From Lentimicrobiaceae bacterium (GTDB lineage: Bacteria > Bacteroidota > Bacteroidia > Bacteroidales > UBA4417), in assembly GCA_028697555.1 (NCBI GenBank), contig JAQVEX010000006.1:1-61067 (forward strand): 61,067 nucleotides of DNA. The letters run 5' to 3'. Numbering within the stretch: position 1 is the stretch's first letter; the number at the start of each line of letters is the position of its first letter. The notes below the pieces were generated by a model that saw only the letters and a list, made by a program, of their open reading frames with translations, was not told the origin of the DNA and searched no databases. Positions 16,139 through 25,196 of this stretch are shown here, in pieces. A program made the position numbers and the translations under genes.

Positions 16139-16981
16139 ATGAATAGAGAAGAATTATTTTCACTGATAAAATCAAAGAGGTCGTACTTGTGTGTGGGCTT
16201 AGATAGCGATATTTCCAAAATGCCTTCCTGCATGTTACGGTACGATGATCCTGTATTTGAATTTAACAAACAAATTATAGATGCTACATTACCTTATGCG
16301 GTTGCATACAAGCCCAATTTGGCTTTTTACGAAAGCAGGGGAATAAAAGGATTGCAAAGTTTAGAAAAAACGATAAAATACTTGAACTCGTTTAAAAATG
16401 AAGTCTTTACCATTGCCGATGCCAAACGCGGCGACATTGGAAATACTTCAAAACAGTACGCAATTTCCGTATTTGATGAAGAAAGTTCGGGTTTTAACTT
16501 TGATGCTGTTACGGTTGCTCCGTACATGGGCGAAGATTCGGTTTCGCCGTTTTTATCGTTTAAAGATAAGTGGGTTATTGTATTGGCTCTGACTTCAAAT
16601 GCCGGCTCAGCCGATTTTCAGCTTGTAAATACTCAGGAGCAAGAACCTTTTTACAAATTGGTGATTGATAGAGCCAAAAATTGGGGTAACAGCAACAATA
16701 TGATGTTTGTTGTCGGTGCTACCAAAGCTGAGTTTTTGAAAGAAATCAGAAAAATTGTCCCCGACCACTTTTTGCTTGTCCCCGGTGTTGGCGCACAAGG
16801 CGGTAGTTTGACAGAAGTTGCTCGCAACGGACTAAACTCTTATTGCGGCTTGTTAGTAAACGCATCAAGGAGCATTATTTTTGCATCAAACTTCGACGAT
16901 TTTGCACAGAAAGCTGCAGCCGAAGCAAAGAAAATGCAATCGGAGATGGAAACCACTTTGAAAGAACATAAAATTATTTAG
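16139..16981 (+). CDS. pyrF: orotidine 5'-phosphate decarboxylase (type 2)
   Basis: A ~280-residue OMP decarboxylase, which makes UMP in pyrimidine synthesis. SYLCVGLDSDISKMP opens the TIM barrel, and AVAYKPNLAFYES carries a substrate-binding Lys. The catalytic D-x-K-x-x-D is in IADAKRGDIGNTS. VPGVGAQGG and NASRSIIF form the phosphate-binding part. The length and the GNTSKQYA follow-on are those of the longer type 2 subfamily. I start at ATG 16139 (MNREELF); the frame is open to a TTG at 16124. A weak hairpin overlapping the stop codon (TTTAGCG/CGCTAAA, 16977-16998) may end transcription. Confidence 0.95.
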   Translation: MNREELFSLIKSKRSYLCVGLDSDISKMPSCMLRYDDPVFEFNKQIIDATLPYAVAYKPNLAFYESRGIKGLQSLEKTIKYLNSFKNEVFTIADAKRGDIGNTSKQYAISVFDEESSGFNFDAVTVAPYMGEDSVSPFLSFKDKWVIVLALTSNAGSADFQLVNTQEQEPFYKLVIDRAKNWGNSNNMMFVVGATKAEFLKEIRKIVPDHFLLVPGVGAQGGSLTEVARNGLNSYCGLLVNASRSIIFASNFDDFAQKAAAEAKKMQSEMETTLKEHKII

Positions 16982-17105
16982 CGTATTTTATCGCTAAAAT
17001 TTATTCGAAATTCTTTATAATTAAGGTTATAAAAATGAAACAAAATCGAAGCCTTTTTATTCGTATTATTTAAACCATTAAGGCATTAAGAAACATTAAG
17101 ATTTT

Positions 17106-17178
17106 AGCCGTTAGTTGTTGGCTAAGTACAGCCAATGGCTAAGAGCTAAGAGCTAAGAGCTAAAAGCTAAGGGCTTAT
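17106..17178. repeat. heptad-period intergenic array (site D)
   Basis: AGCCGTT and GGCTAAG units, a 3-base slip, then GCTAAGA-type units (17132-17178) in one phase. It lies in the convergent spacer between pyrF and ilvE. Confidence 0.85.
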
Positions 17179-17216
17179 CGTTCGTTGCGATTAATGGACA
17201 ATAATATGTTTTCAAC

Positions 17217-17250
17217 AAAAAAAGGCTGTCATATCACTACAACAGCCTTA
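17217..17250 (-). terminator. ilvE intrinsic terminator
   Basis: The perfect 8-bp stem AAGGCTGT/ACAGCCTT (17222-17229 with 17242-17249) is followed on the minus strand by a run of T. It lies about 27 bases beyond the ilvE stop. The stem sequence is close to that of the ppdK terminator. Confidence 0.8.
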
Positions 17251-17276
17251 ATATTAACAATCAAAAAGTTCCTAAA

Positions 17277-18299
17277 CTACTCTAATACAGTTGTCCAACC
17301 AAATTTATCTTCAATTTCGGCGTACTGTATTCCAATAATTCTCTTGTAAAGCTCGGTTGACTTAGCTCCTGCTTTACCATCGGGGCAGTAGTTGTATGTT
17401 TTGCCTTCTGATGGGTCAACAATTTGACGTATAGGCGAAATAACAGCAGCTGTACCGCATGCTCCTACTTCGTCAAATTCGGCAAGTTCTTCAACCAAAA
17501 CAGGACGTCTTTCAACTTTCATTCCCATATCTTCGGCAATAGTAATTAAGCTCTTGTTTGTAATTGAAGCTAAAATTGATTCCGATTTAGGAGTTACGTA
17601 GGTATTCCCTTTTATACCAAAGAAGTTTGCAGGACCTGCTTCGTCTATGTATTTTTTCTCTTTTGCATCTAGGAACAATACTGTTGAGAATCCTTTTTCT
17701 TTAGCTATTTGTCCCGATTTTAAACTTGCAGCGTAGTTACCGCCAATTTTAAATCTACCTGTTCCCAATGGTGCAGCGCGGTCGTAATCGCGTGTAATCA
17801 TAGCCGTAACAGGATTAAAACCTTCTTTAAAGTACGGACCAACCGGTGTAACAAAAACCATAAATAAATATTCGTCAGCCGGATTAACACCAACTCTTGG
17901 ACCTGTTCCTATCAACAATGGTCTGATGTACAATGATGCTCCGGTACCGTAAGGCGGAACAAATCTTTTGTTTTTCAAAACTGCTGTTTTTACTGCTTCA
18001 AAAAATAAATCAAGTGGCGGTTCAGCCATCATAATGCCGTCAGCCGAAAGCTGTAATCTCTTTGCATTTTCTTCCCATCTAAAAAGTCTGATTTTACCGT
18101 CTTTGCCGGTGTAGGCTTTCATTCCTTCAAATCCACCCTGACCGTAGTGCAAAACAGTTGCTGCCATATGCATGCTTACAAACTCGTCGTCGGTAACTTC
18201 AATAGGTCCCCACGCTCCGTTGCGGTAATAAGATCTTACGTTGAAATCGGTTTTTACGTAACCGAAAGGTAATTTACTCCAATCTAAATTAGCTGTCAT
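17277..18299 (-). CDS. ilvE: branched-chain amino acid aminotransferase
   Basis: A 340-residue class IV PLP aminotransferase that transfers the amino group between Leu/Ile/Val and glutamate. The type 2 BCAT pattern is clear: GQGGFEGMKAYTGKDGKIRLFRWEENAKRLQLSA near residue 55, and PYGTGASLYIRPLLIGTGPRVGV near residue 115. FKIGGNYAASL near residue 185 contains the PLP-binding Lys, followed by GFSTVLFLDAKEKKYIDEAG and CGTAAVISPI. Length is normal. It is a single-gene unit with its own terminator. ATG at 18299 is the natural start. Confidence 0.95.
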   Translation of the reverse strand: MTANLDWSKLPFGYVKTDFNVRSYYRNGAWGPIEVTDDEFVSMHMAATVLHYGQGGFEGMKAYTGKDGKIRLFRWEENAKRLQLSADGIMMAEPPLDLFFEAVKTAVLKNKRFVPPYGTGASLYIRPLLIGTGPRVGVNPADEYLFMVFVTPVGPYFKEGFNPVTAMITRDYDRAAPLGTGRFKIGGNYAASLKSGQIAKEKGFSTVLFLDAKEKKYIDEAGPANFFGIKGNTYVTPKSESILASITNKSLITIAEDMGMKVERRPVLVEELAEFDEVGACGTAAVISPIRQIVDPSEGKTYNYCPDGKAGAKSTELYKRIIGIQYAEIEDKFGWTTVLE

Positions 18300-18472
18300 A
18301 ATTGTAATTTTTAATATTGATTTATAATAATTTTATTTAAACTAAATTTTCTGCGAAGTTATAAAATTTAATCGGATAACGTAATATTTTATCATATTTT
18401 TTACAATTATTTTAACATAAAAGTCGGTATTTCACTTGTAATATGCCGATTTGTTGAAATCAGACAATATAA

Positions 18473-18506
18473 TTTGAAAATATATTTCGGCAAAAAACTA
18501 TCTTTG
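18473..18506 (+). promoter_or_regulatory. promoter of the GT2 gene at 18532
   Basis: TTTG (18473-18476), 22 bases, then TATCTTTG (18499-18506). The -7 match is strong and the spacing slightly long. The ATG is 25 bases downstream. Confidence 0.5.
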
Positions 18507-18531
18507 TAACTGCAAAAATAAAATACTATTT

Positions 18532-19422
18532 ATGAAGATAGAAAGTTTTACTTACGTACGAAACGGTTTAAGGATGGGATATCCTTTTGTTGCATCAATA
18601 AAATCGGCTTTGCCTGTTGTTGATAAAATTTACGTTGTTGTTGGCAATTCCGACGACGGAACAAGAGAAGCCGTGGTTGATATTGGAAGCGATAAAATTG
18701 TTATTATCGACACTGTTTGGGACGATTCAATAAGAACCGACGGAGCAATATTCAGGCAACAAGCCAACATCGGTCTTGAACAAACCAAAGGCGATTGGTG
18801 CTTGCATATACAAGCCGACGAAGTTTTAGACGAGTTTGCAAAAGACGAAATTATAAAGACTTTTGAATTAGCAGACAAGCATGATGACGTTGACGGTGTT
18901 ATATTTCCGCGTCTGAACTTTTGGGGCGATTACAACCACGTGCAAAACACACGCCGTGCCGACAGATACGAAGTAAGAGCTTTTAAGAGTAACCGCAATG
19001 TAATGTCGTTCGGCGATTCGCACAGTTTCAGAAAATACGAAACCAAAGATTATTCGACAAAAGGTGAAAAAATTATTGTCATTAAATCAAAAGCTATATT
19101 CTACCACTACTCCTACACAAGAAATCCAAAACTTATGACCAAAAAATCGAACTATTTTAATACTTTTTGGCATAACGACGAGTGGATAAAAGCACACTCA
19201 AAAACCGAAGAATTCGACTATAATATTGTTGATAAACTCGAACCGTTCAAAGGAAAGCATCCAATATATATGGAGGAAGTAATTAAAAACCAAGATTGGG
19301 AATTCAATTACAATCCAAAACTCTCCAATATGACGCTTAAGGAAAAGTTTTTATATAATTTTGAGAAAATATTTAACTATCGTCCTTTTGAATACAAAAA
19401 CTTTATAGAAAAGAAAGTTTAG
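18532..19422 (+). CDS. GT2-like glycosyltransferase
   Basis: A 296-residue cytoplasmic protein with a GT-A fold N-terminus: SFTYVRNGLRMGYPFVASIKSALPVVDKIYVVVGNSDDGTREAV, then DWCLHIQADEVL, where the QADE segment takes the place of the metal-binding DxD. The middle (GVIFPRLNFWGDYNHVQNTRRADRYEVRAFKS) is typical of sugar transferases of the WaaE/KdtX-like branch. That branch acts on lipopolysaccharide core or surface glycans. No transmembrane segment is visible. Acceptor and donor are unknown. It is a single gene in its unit. Confidence 0.75.
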   Translation: MKIESFTYVRNGLRMGYPFVASIKSALPVVDKIYVVVGNSDDGTREAVVDIGSDKIVIIDTVWDDSIRTDGAIFRQQANIGLEQTKGDWCLHIQADEVLDEFAKDEIIKTFELADKHDDVDGVIFPRLNFWGDYNHVQNTRRADRYEVRAFKSNRNVMSFGDSHSFRKYETKDYSTKGEKIIVIKSKAIFYHYSYTRNPKLMTKKSNYFNTFWHNDEWIKAHSKTEEFDYNIVDKLEPFKGKHPIYMEEVIKNQDWEFNYNPKLSNMTLKEKFLYNFEKIFNYRPFEYKNFIEKKV

Positions 19423-19455
19423 ATTGTTGTTTTGTGTGCCATAAAGGCACTTAGA

Positions 19456-19551
19456 AGTTCTGAGTTCTGAGTCGGGAGTATTGAGTTTAGAGACTCTTAA
19501 CTCTAGCTCCCCGCACCACGTAACACGTAACACGTAACACGCAACCCCGCC
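19456..19551. repeat. heptad-period intergenic array (site E)
   Basis: About fourteen consecutive heptads run in one phase, passing from AGTTCTG through AGACTCT and AGCTCCC to CGTAACA. It lies between two genes of the same direction (GT2 and htpG), so these arrays are not limited to convergent spacers. Confidence 0.85.
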
Positions 19552-19631
19552 ATATTGTCATACTTTTCCCGCTGGCATAGGTTTTGAACAGTATAGACCG
19601 AATTTGAAAATTAAAAACAATATTAATTATT

Positions 19632-21536
19632 ATGATACAAGGACAAATTAACGTACAAACCGAAAACATCTTTCCTATTATTAAAAAGTTTTTATACTCC
19701 GACGAGGAGATTTTTTTACGTGAACTTATTTCAAATGCCGTTGATGCTACTACAAAGCTAAAAGCATTGGCATCTATGGGCAAATATAAGGAAGAGCTTG
19801 GCGACCTTACAATTGAGGTTAAAATTGATAAAGAAAACAAAACTATTACCGTTAGCGACAAAGGCATAGGAATGACTTCGGAAGAAGTTGATAAATACAT
19901 CAATGAGATTGCATTTTCGGGAGCCGAAGAATTTGTTAAAAAATATAAGAATAAAACCGAAGCCGAACAGGCAGGCTTGATTGGGCATTTCGGATTGGGA
20001 TTTTACTCTTCGTTTATGGTTTCCGATAAGGTGGAAATTATATCGAAAACTTACAAAAAAGGTGCAGGTTCAAAAGCCGTTCGTTGGTCATGCGACAGCT
20101 CGCCGAATTATACAATGGAAGAACATGACAAAAAAGAAAGAGGCACGGATATTATTCTGCACATTAGTAAAGATTCGGAAGAATATCTTGAAGAAAACAG
20201 AATTTTAACCCTTCTGAACAAATATTGTAAGTTTTTGCCTATACCTATAAGGTTTGGTAATGAAAAAGTGTGGGAAGAATCTGAGACCGAAAAAGACGAA
20301 AAAGGAAATCCTAAGACTGTAGAAGTCGAGAGACCACGCATTATTAACGATACAAATCCGCTTTGGATTCAAACGCCTAGCACGTTGAAACACGAAGATT
20401 ACATCAAGTTTTATCGTCAGTTGTACCCTATGACTTTCGACGAACCACTGTTTTACATACATCTGAACGTCGATTATCCTTTTGACCTTACCGGAATCTT
20501 GTATTTCCCTAAGGTAAACAGAAACATAGATTTACAACGCAATAAAATTCAACTATTCTGTAATCAGGTGTTTGTAACCGATTCGGTTGAAGGTATTGTC
20601 CCCGACTTCTTAACTCTATTGCATGGCGTTATCGACTCGCCGGATATCCCTTTAAACGTTTCCAGAAGCTACCTACAAAGCGATGCTAACGTTAAAAAAA
20701 TATCGGGGCATATTATGAAAAAGGTAGCCGATAAATTGGAAGAGCTTTATAAAAGCGAAAGAGAGGATTTTGAGAAGAAATGGGACGATATTAAGCTGTT
20801 CATTACATACGGAATGATTAGTGAAGAAAAATTCTTTGAGCGTGCCGAAAAATTTGCACTTCTTAAAAACACAGAGGGCAAGTATTTCACATTCGACCAG
20901 TACAAAGATAAGGTAAAAGACACTCAAAAAGACAAAAACGACAACACGGTTATAATATACGCTTCCAACGTTGAAGAGCAACACAGTTACATAAATGCTG
21001 CCAAAGAAAGAGGTTACGATATTGTTATTATGGACGGTCTTTTAGACAGCCACTTTATTAACACTTTGGAGCAAAAACTTGAAAAAGTCAATTTTGTTAG
21101 AGTCGATTCGGAAATTACCGACAAACTGATAGATAAAGACGAAAAAGCTCCTTCGAAATTAAGCGATGATGAAAAGAAAAAGTTGTCGGAACTGTTTGAA
21201 AAGCACGTAAACAAAGAACAATACAACGTTCAAGTTGAAGACATGAGCGAAACCGATTTTCCGGTTACAATTACACAATCGGAGTTTATGCGTAGAATGA
21301 AAGACATGGCGGAAGTTGGTGGCGGTGGCTACGGCTTTATGGGTAATATGCCTGATATGTACAATATTGTGGTTAACGCCAATCATAATATTATTTCAAA
21401 AATATTAGCCGACAAGAACACCGAAACTCAAACTCAAAAAGTATTGCAACTAATTGATTTGGCTCTGTTGTCGCAAAACTTGCTCAAAGGCGAAAATCTG
21501 ACTGCGTTTTTGAACAGAAGTATAGAAATAATTTAA
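19632..21536 (+). CDS. htpG: molecular chaperone HtpG (Hsp90)
   Basis: A 634-residue bacterial Hsp90, full length. The N-terminal GHKL ATPase shows FLRELISNAVDATTKLKAL (catalytic Glu and Mg-binding Asn), DKGIGMTSEEV, and the lid/GHFGLGFYSSFMV glycine motif. The middle domain has LNVSRSYLQSD, whose Arg contacts the ATP gamma-phosphate. The C-terminal dimerisation domain closes the protein. It is a cytoplasmic chaperone for folding and stress. The N-A-V-D-A-T variant of the usual N-A-S-D-A motif is common in Bacteroidota as far as I recall. It stands alone, with a heptad array upstream. Confidence 0.97.
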   Translation: MIQGQINVQTENIFPIIKKFLYSDEEIFLRELISNAVDATTKLKALASMGKYKEELGDLTIEVKIDKENKTITVSDKGIGMTSEEVDKYINEIAFSGAEEFVKKYKNKTEAEQAGLIGHFGLGFYSSFMVSDKVEIISKTYKKGAGSKAVRWSCDSSPNYTMEEHDKKERGTDIILHISKDSEEYLEENRILTLLNKYCKFLPIPIRFGNEKVWEESETEKDEKGNPKTVEVERPRIINDTNPLWIQTPSTLKHEDYIKFYRQLYPMTFDEPLFYIHLNVDYPFDLTGILYFPKVNRNIDLQRNKIQLFCNQVFVTDSVEGIVPDFLTLLHGVIDSPDIPLNVSRSYLQSDANVKKISGHIMKKVADKLEELYKSEREDFEKKWDDIKLFITYGMISEEKFFERAEKFALLKNTEGKYFTFDQYKDKVKDTQKDKNDNTVIIYASNVEEQHSYINAAKERGYDIVIMDGLLDSHFINTLEQKLEKVNFVRVDSEITDKLIDKDEKAPSKLSDDEKKKLSELFEKHVNKEQYNVQVEDMSETDFPVTITQSEFMRRMKDMAEVGGGGYGFMGNMPDMYNIVVNANHNIISKILADKNTETQTQKVLQLIDLALLSQNLLKGENLTAFLNRSIEII

Positions 21537-21560
21537 AAAAGTATTTTTACTTAAGTTTAC

Positions 21561-21609
21561 GAAATAATTTCTCATAATTTCTTTATTATGTAGAAATTAT
21601 TTACTTTTG
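21561..21609 (+). promoter_or_regulatory. lemA promoter with overlapping inverted repeat
   Basis: TACTTTTG (21602-21609) is the likely -7 box. Just upstream, AAATAATTTC (21562-21571) and GAAATTATTT (21593-21602) form a perfect 10-bp inverted repeat that reaches the -7 box. It could be an operator, or the htpG terminator with a poor T-tract. Confidence 0.45.
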
Positions 21610-21648
21610 TACGCTGATAATTAATTATAAACCAAAAACATTACACTT

Positions 21649-22251
21649 ATGAAAAGAACTGTATTGATTTTAGGAATAGTAATATTACTATTAATACTAC
21701 TAATTGGTAGAGGTATCGGCATTTACAACGATTTTATTGTAAAACAGGAAGCTGTTAAAACATCTTGGGGAAATGTACAAAATGCTTATCAAAAACGTTT
21801 CGACCTTATTCCCAATTTGGTAAATACCGTTAAAGGTTACGCCGACCACGAACAAAGCACCATGATTGGAGTTATTGAAGCCAGAGCACAAGCCACAAAA
21901 ACAAGTATAAACGTTGGTGCCGACAAAATCACTCCGGAAACTCTTGCCGAAATTAACAATCTAACTGCCGATATGAATTCGGTTCTATCAAGGTTACTTG
22001 TTGCGGTTGAACGCTATCCGGATTTAAAGGCAAACGAGAACTTTTTGCAGCTTCAAAATCAGTTGGAAACTACCGAAAATGAAATAAACGCAAGAAGAAA
22101 CGAGTTTAACGAAACGGCTAAAGTTTACAACACCAAAGTTCGCAGATTTCCGAGCAATATTATTGCTGCAATATTTAAGTTTAAAATAATGCCTTATTTC
22201 GAATCGACAGAAGGAGCGGAAGTTGCACCAGTTGTTGATTTCTCGAAATAA
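21649..22251 (+). CDS. lemA: LemA family protein
   Basis: A 200-residue protein with one N-terminal transmembrane helix (ILGIVILLLILLIGRGIGIYNDF) and a long helical exterior part. The LemA hallmarks are present: YNDFIVKQEAVKTSWGNVQNAYQKRFDLIPNLVNTVKGYADHE, AEINNLTADMNSVLSRLLVAVERYPDLKANENF and LQNQLETTENEINARRNEFNETAKVYNTKVRRFPSN. It is anchored in the inner membrane facing out; its cellular role is not settled. LemA is often followed by a TPM-domain gene, which is absent here. The next gene is convergent, with only six bases between stops. Confidence 0.92.
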   Translation: MKRTVLILGIVILLLILLIGRGIGIYNDFIVKQEAVKTSWGNVQNAYQKRFDLIPNLVNTVKGYADHEQSTMIGVIEARAQATKTSINVGADKITPETLAEINNLTADMNSVLSRLLVAVERYPDLKANENFLQLQNQLETTENEINARRNEFNETAKVYNTKVRRFPSNIIAAIFKFKIMPYFESTEGAEVAPVVDFSK

Positions 22252-22257
22252 AACGGT

Positions 22258-24516
22258 TTAGCTTTTAACAAAACTTCCCTTGTAAGTATTAGTTTTACTT
22301 ACAACCACTACGTAATAAATACCCGAAGGTAATTTATTAGTGCTGATGTTTTGTCCTTGTTTTACATTGTCGATTTGACTTACAAGCAATCCCGAAGAAT
22401 TGTAAATCCTTAGGTTAAAGCTCTCAATATTAGCGTTTTCCCCAATTTGTATTTTAATATTGTCTGAAGTCGGATTAGGATATATTTTCAATACTGATTT
22501 TTCTGTTTTGAAAATCTCCTTACCAAAAGGATTTTCGGTTATGCCGTAAAACAAACTCAAGCCACCGCTGTAATTACCGACAATCATATCGACGATAGTA
22601 TCGGAATTCAAATAATCGAAAGCTACAGCCGAGTGAGTTCCGTCGTTTATTTGCGATAGATTTCCTAATAGATTGAAATCGCCGATAAGGTTTCCGCTTA
22701 TGCTATCGTAAACGTAAATTTCGCCAAATTCGGCACCACAGAATAATCTTAGCTTTTGTGTTTTATTATCGACTATAAAAGTTGGTACACTGTATCCTTC
22801 ATACGAAAGCATATTATCGGTAACATCTACTCCACCAAATTTTTTATCAACCAACTCGAAAGCAGGTTCGGTTTTACTGCCTAAGTTTAAAAATAAATAC
22901 AAAACTCCTTCTTTATTGCCGCTAACCATATCAATAAGTCCGTCGTCGTTTATATCGATTAAAAAGGGTGTTGAAAACTCGCCTGCATCAAGGTTTTGCC
23001 AGTTTTTAACGCCGTTTGCAAAAGATAATACTCCATCGGGGATTAATCTGTTTTCAAAATACCAGAAAGTGCCGTCGCTACAGCCTAAAACAATATCGTT
23101 GTCGCCGTCGCCGTCGATATCGGCACAGGCAGGACGCACAGCCAAAATATCCAAAGTATCTAATCGTAAAAAATTGGTGTCAACTATTTTGTATTCAGGT
23201 CTTCCAAAAGTGCCAACATTTTTAATATAAGCCAACTGAGCATGGCTCTTGGTTTCTAAAAAATAATTGCTTTTAAAGTAAGCCGAATCGAAGTAGCCGT
23301 AGTTACCTACCAATAAGTCGTTTAGACCGTTGTTGTCTAAATCAACAAAGGTTGGATATGAACAAGTTCCGAAATCAATCATTTCTTCTTGCAAAAAGGC
23401 TTTTGTTTTGAGCTCGTAAACCTGATTAAAATTATCGCCTTTGTTTATATACAGCCAATTTGAATGCTTATCTTCGTTTTTAAATTTGGCAGGTGAAAAA
23501 GAAGTGCAAATTAAATCCAAAATGCCATCGTTGTTAAGGTCTATGCGCTCGACTGCCGGAAAAGTGCTTAAATACAATTTTTCTTCAGCATTTGGGAAAT
23601 TGTAAGTATATTCTATCATGTTGGCATCAACGCTTGTACCGCCGTTTATAAGCAAAATTATATCGGAATAATCGACATCGCCAAGGACTAAATCCATATT
23701 TCCATCACCATTGGTGTCGTAAACTAATAAAGTTGAGCCTGTATGTTTTTCGTCTGATCTGACATTGCCAACACTCTTGGTAAAATTTACGCAAGTATCC
23801 AAGATTATTGTATTATCTTCGGCTCCTTCGGCAAAATTACCCCAGCAATGCTGAGTCTTAACAAAAACCAGCGAATCGGTGTGGTTGTAGTACTCCATCG
23901 ACATATTTTTGTGCATCTCTATAAACGAACCTAAACCCCAAAAAGTCAAAATATCGTAATCGCCGTCGCCGTCAATATCAACAATAGCGGGATAATCAAC
24001 GCTTGTAACCAAAATATTCGTCGCTATTTCTCCGTACTGTGATACCAAATACGGATTTGGTAATGTAGCATCAACAAAAGCCAACTCGCTTGTCGAAACG
24101 TTTTTGTAAACCTTTATTCCGCCGGTAACGTAAGTAAAAATATCAACTTTGCCGTCGTTGTTGTAATCAACGCAACGCATCCAATTTCTGATTTTGGGAA
24201 AAGAATTTGTATACTTTGGAGAATAAACGTACTCGCCGTTAATATTAATAAAAGGCAGTAACCTTGAACTTAATCTGTCGAAAATGAGCAAATCCAAAGT
24301 TCCGTCAAGATTAATATCAATTGCATTGTACTGAGCCGAATTTATACCTCCGACAAAAGCATGTTTCAATATTTTGTCATTTTGGTCGTAAACCACAATA
24401 TCATTAGCTTTTACAAATCCGTTTTGGGGGAAATTGTAAGCGATGTTTTGAGAAAATAGTTGAGAAAATCCTAAACAAGTGAGTAATAGTAGAATTGATA
24501 GTGTTTTAAGTTTCAT
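22258..24516 (-). CDS. secreted FG-GAP/VCBS-repeat protein with T9SS sorting domain
   Basis: A 752-residue exported protein. A signal peptide (MKLKTLSILLLLTCLGFSQLFSQ) leads into a predicted beta-propeller built of repeats with Asp-rich, EF-hand-like calcium loops (DINLDGTLDLL, DYNNDGKVDIF, DIDGDGDYDIL, DTNGDGNMDLV, DLNNDGILDLI, DIDGDGDNDIV, DINDDGLIDM). The last ~80 residues (LKIYPNPTSDNIKI to GIYYVVVVSKTNTYKGSFVKS) are a type A T9SS C-terminal domain, so the protein should be exported to the cell surface or medium by type IX secretion. The ligand is unknown. It is a single gene. Confidence 0.88.
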   Translation of the reverse strand: MKLKTLSILLLLTCLGFSQLFSQNIAYNFPQNGFVKANDIVVYDQNDKILKHAFVGGINSAQYNAIDINLDGTLDLLIFDRLSSRLLPFININGEYVYSPKYTNSFPKIRNWMRCVDYNNDGKVDIFTYVTGGIKVYKNVSTSELAFVDATLPNPYLVSQYGEIATNILVTSVDYPAIVDIDGDGDYDILTFWGLGSFIEMHKNMSMEYYNHTDSLVFVKTQHCWGNFAEGAEDNTIILDTCVNFTKSVGNVRSDEKHTGSTLLVYDTNGDGNMDLVLGDVDYSDIILLINGGTSVDANMIEYTYNFPNAEEKLYLSTFPAVERIDLNNDGILDLICTSFSPAKFKNEDKHSNWLYINKGDNFNQVYELKTKAFLQEEMIDFGTCSYPTFVDLDNNGLNDLLVGNYGYFDSAYFKSNYFLETKSHAQLAYIKNVGTFGRPEYKIVDTNFLRLDTLDILAVRPACADIDGDGDNDIVLGCSDGTFWYFENRLIPDGVLSFANGVKNWQNLDAGEFSTPFLIDINDDGLIDMVSGNKEGVLYLFLNLGSKTEPAFELVDKKFGGVDVTDNMLSYEGYSVPTFIVDNKTQKLRLFCGAEFGEIYVYDSISGNLIGDFNLLGNLSQINDGTHSAVAFDYLNSDTIVDMIVGNYSGGLSLFYGITENPFGKEIFKTEKSVLKIYPNPTSDNIKIQIGENANIESFNLRIYNSSGLLVSQIDNVKQGQNISTNKLPSGIYYVVVVSKTNTYKGSFVKS

Positions 24517-24991
24517 TTTCGATTTGAAATAAATGATTATTGATTACAAAGATAAAACAATAGACAAATTGAAGAATTGTACAATGTTAATTTAATTTTA
24601 CTTGTTGCTATTTCTTATCATATAAAATTATTAATTACATAAAATGTGAAGTTCGTTTATTGCAAATTAGTTTAACAAAATTGTTTGAACACTAATAAAT
24701 ATAATGGTTCGGTGCAACGCACCTTTAACACAACAAATACAATTTATGCCACAAATTGCACGGTGCTAACGCACCTGTTTGAACTTCACATATCAATTAG
24801 TTAAAACATAAGTAGCTAAGTTGATGAAGAACGAAAACTATCGGTTTATTCTATAACACCCGTATCCAAAAAGCATTTAACGAGAACCGTATAACGGCGT
24901 CCCATTTGTAACAATATGAAATAAGCGCCAATTAGGTGCGTGGCACCATTACATTAAAACTACTTTTCAAAAACAAGCAATATAAAATTCC

Positions 24992-25068
24992 AATTTCTAA
25001 CTTCTGATTTCTAATTTCTAATTTCAAAATGCCAATGGCTAACAGCTAACAGCTAAAAGCCAATAGCT
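24992..25068. repeat. heptad-period array (site F)
   Basis: Eleven consecutive heptads in one phase. Four AATTTCT-type units grade through AATTTCA and AAATGCC into AATGGCT and AACAGCT units. Two sequence families thus share one reading phase. Confidence 0.9.
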
Positions 25069-25125
25069 ATCTACTTGCAACTTCTAATTTTAAATATCAA
25101 ACAAAAAAATAAAAATCGGTTAATC

Positions 25126-25155
25126 TTGTTAGTTTACAAGATATGCTTATATTTG
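25126..25155 (+). promoter_or_regulatory. secDF promoter
   Basis: TTG (25126-25128), 19 bases, TATATTTG (25148-25155): a near-ideal Bacteroidota promoter, 41 bases upstream of the secDF start. Confidence 0.7.
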
Positions 25156-25196
25156 CAAACTTGAAAAATTAATTTTTAATCATAAATAAAATCCAG

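Larger units (their letters stand above)
24517..25196. other. 680-base gene-free divergent spacer with palindromes, heptad array and secDF promoter
   Basis: No convincing gene. It holds three GGTGC/GCACC palindromes (24711-24723, 24762-24775, 24935-24947), the last in opposite orientation to the first by its flanks. It also holds an eleven-unit heptad array (24992-25068) and the secDF promoter. The palindromes may mark the remnant of a short inverted-repeat element about 240 bases long. Confidence 0.6.
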
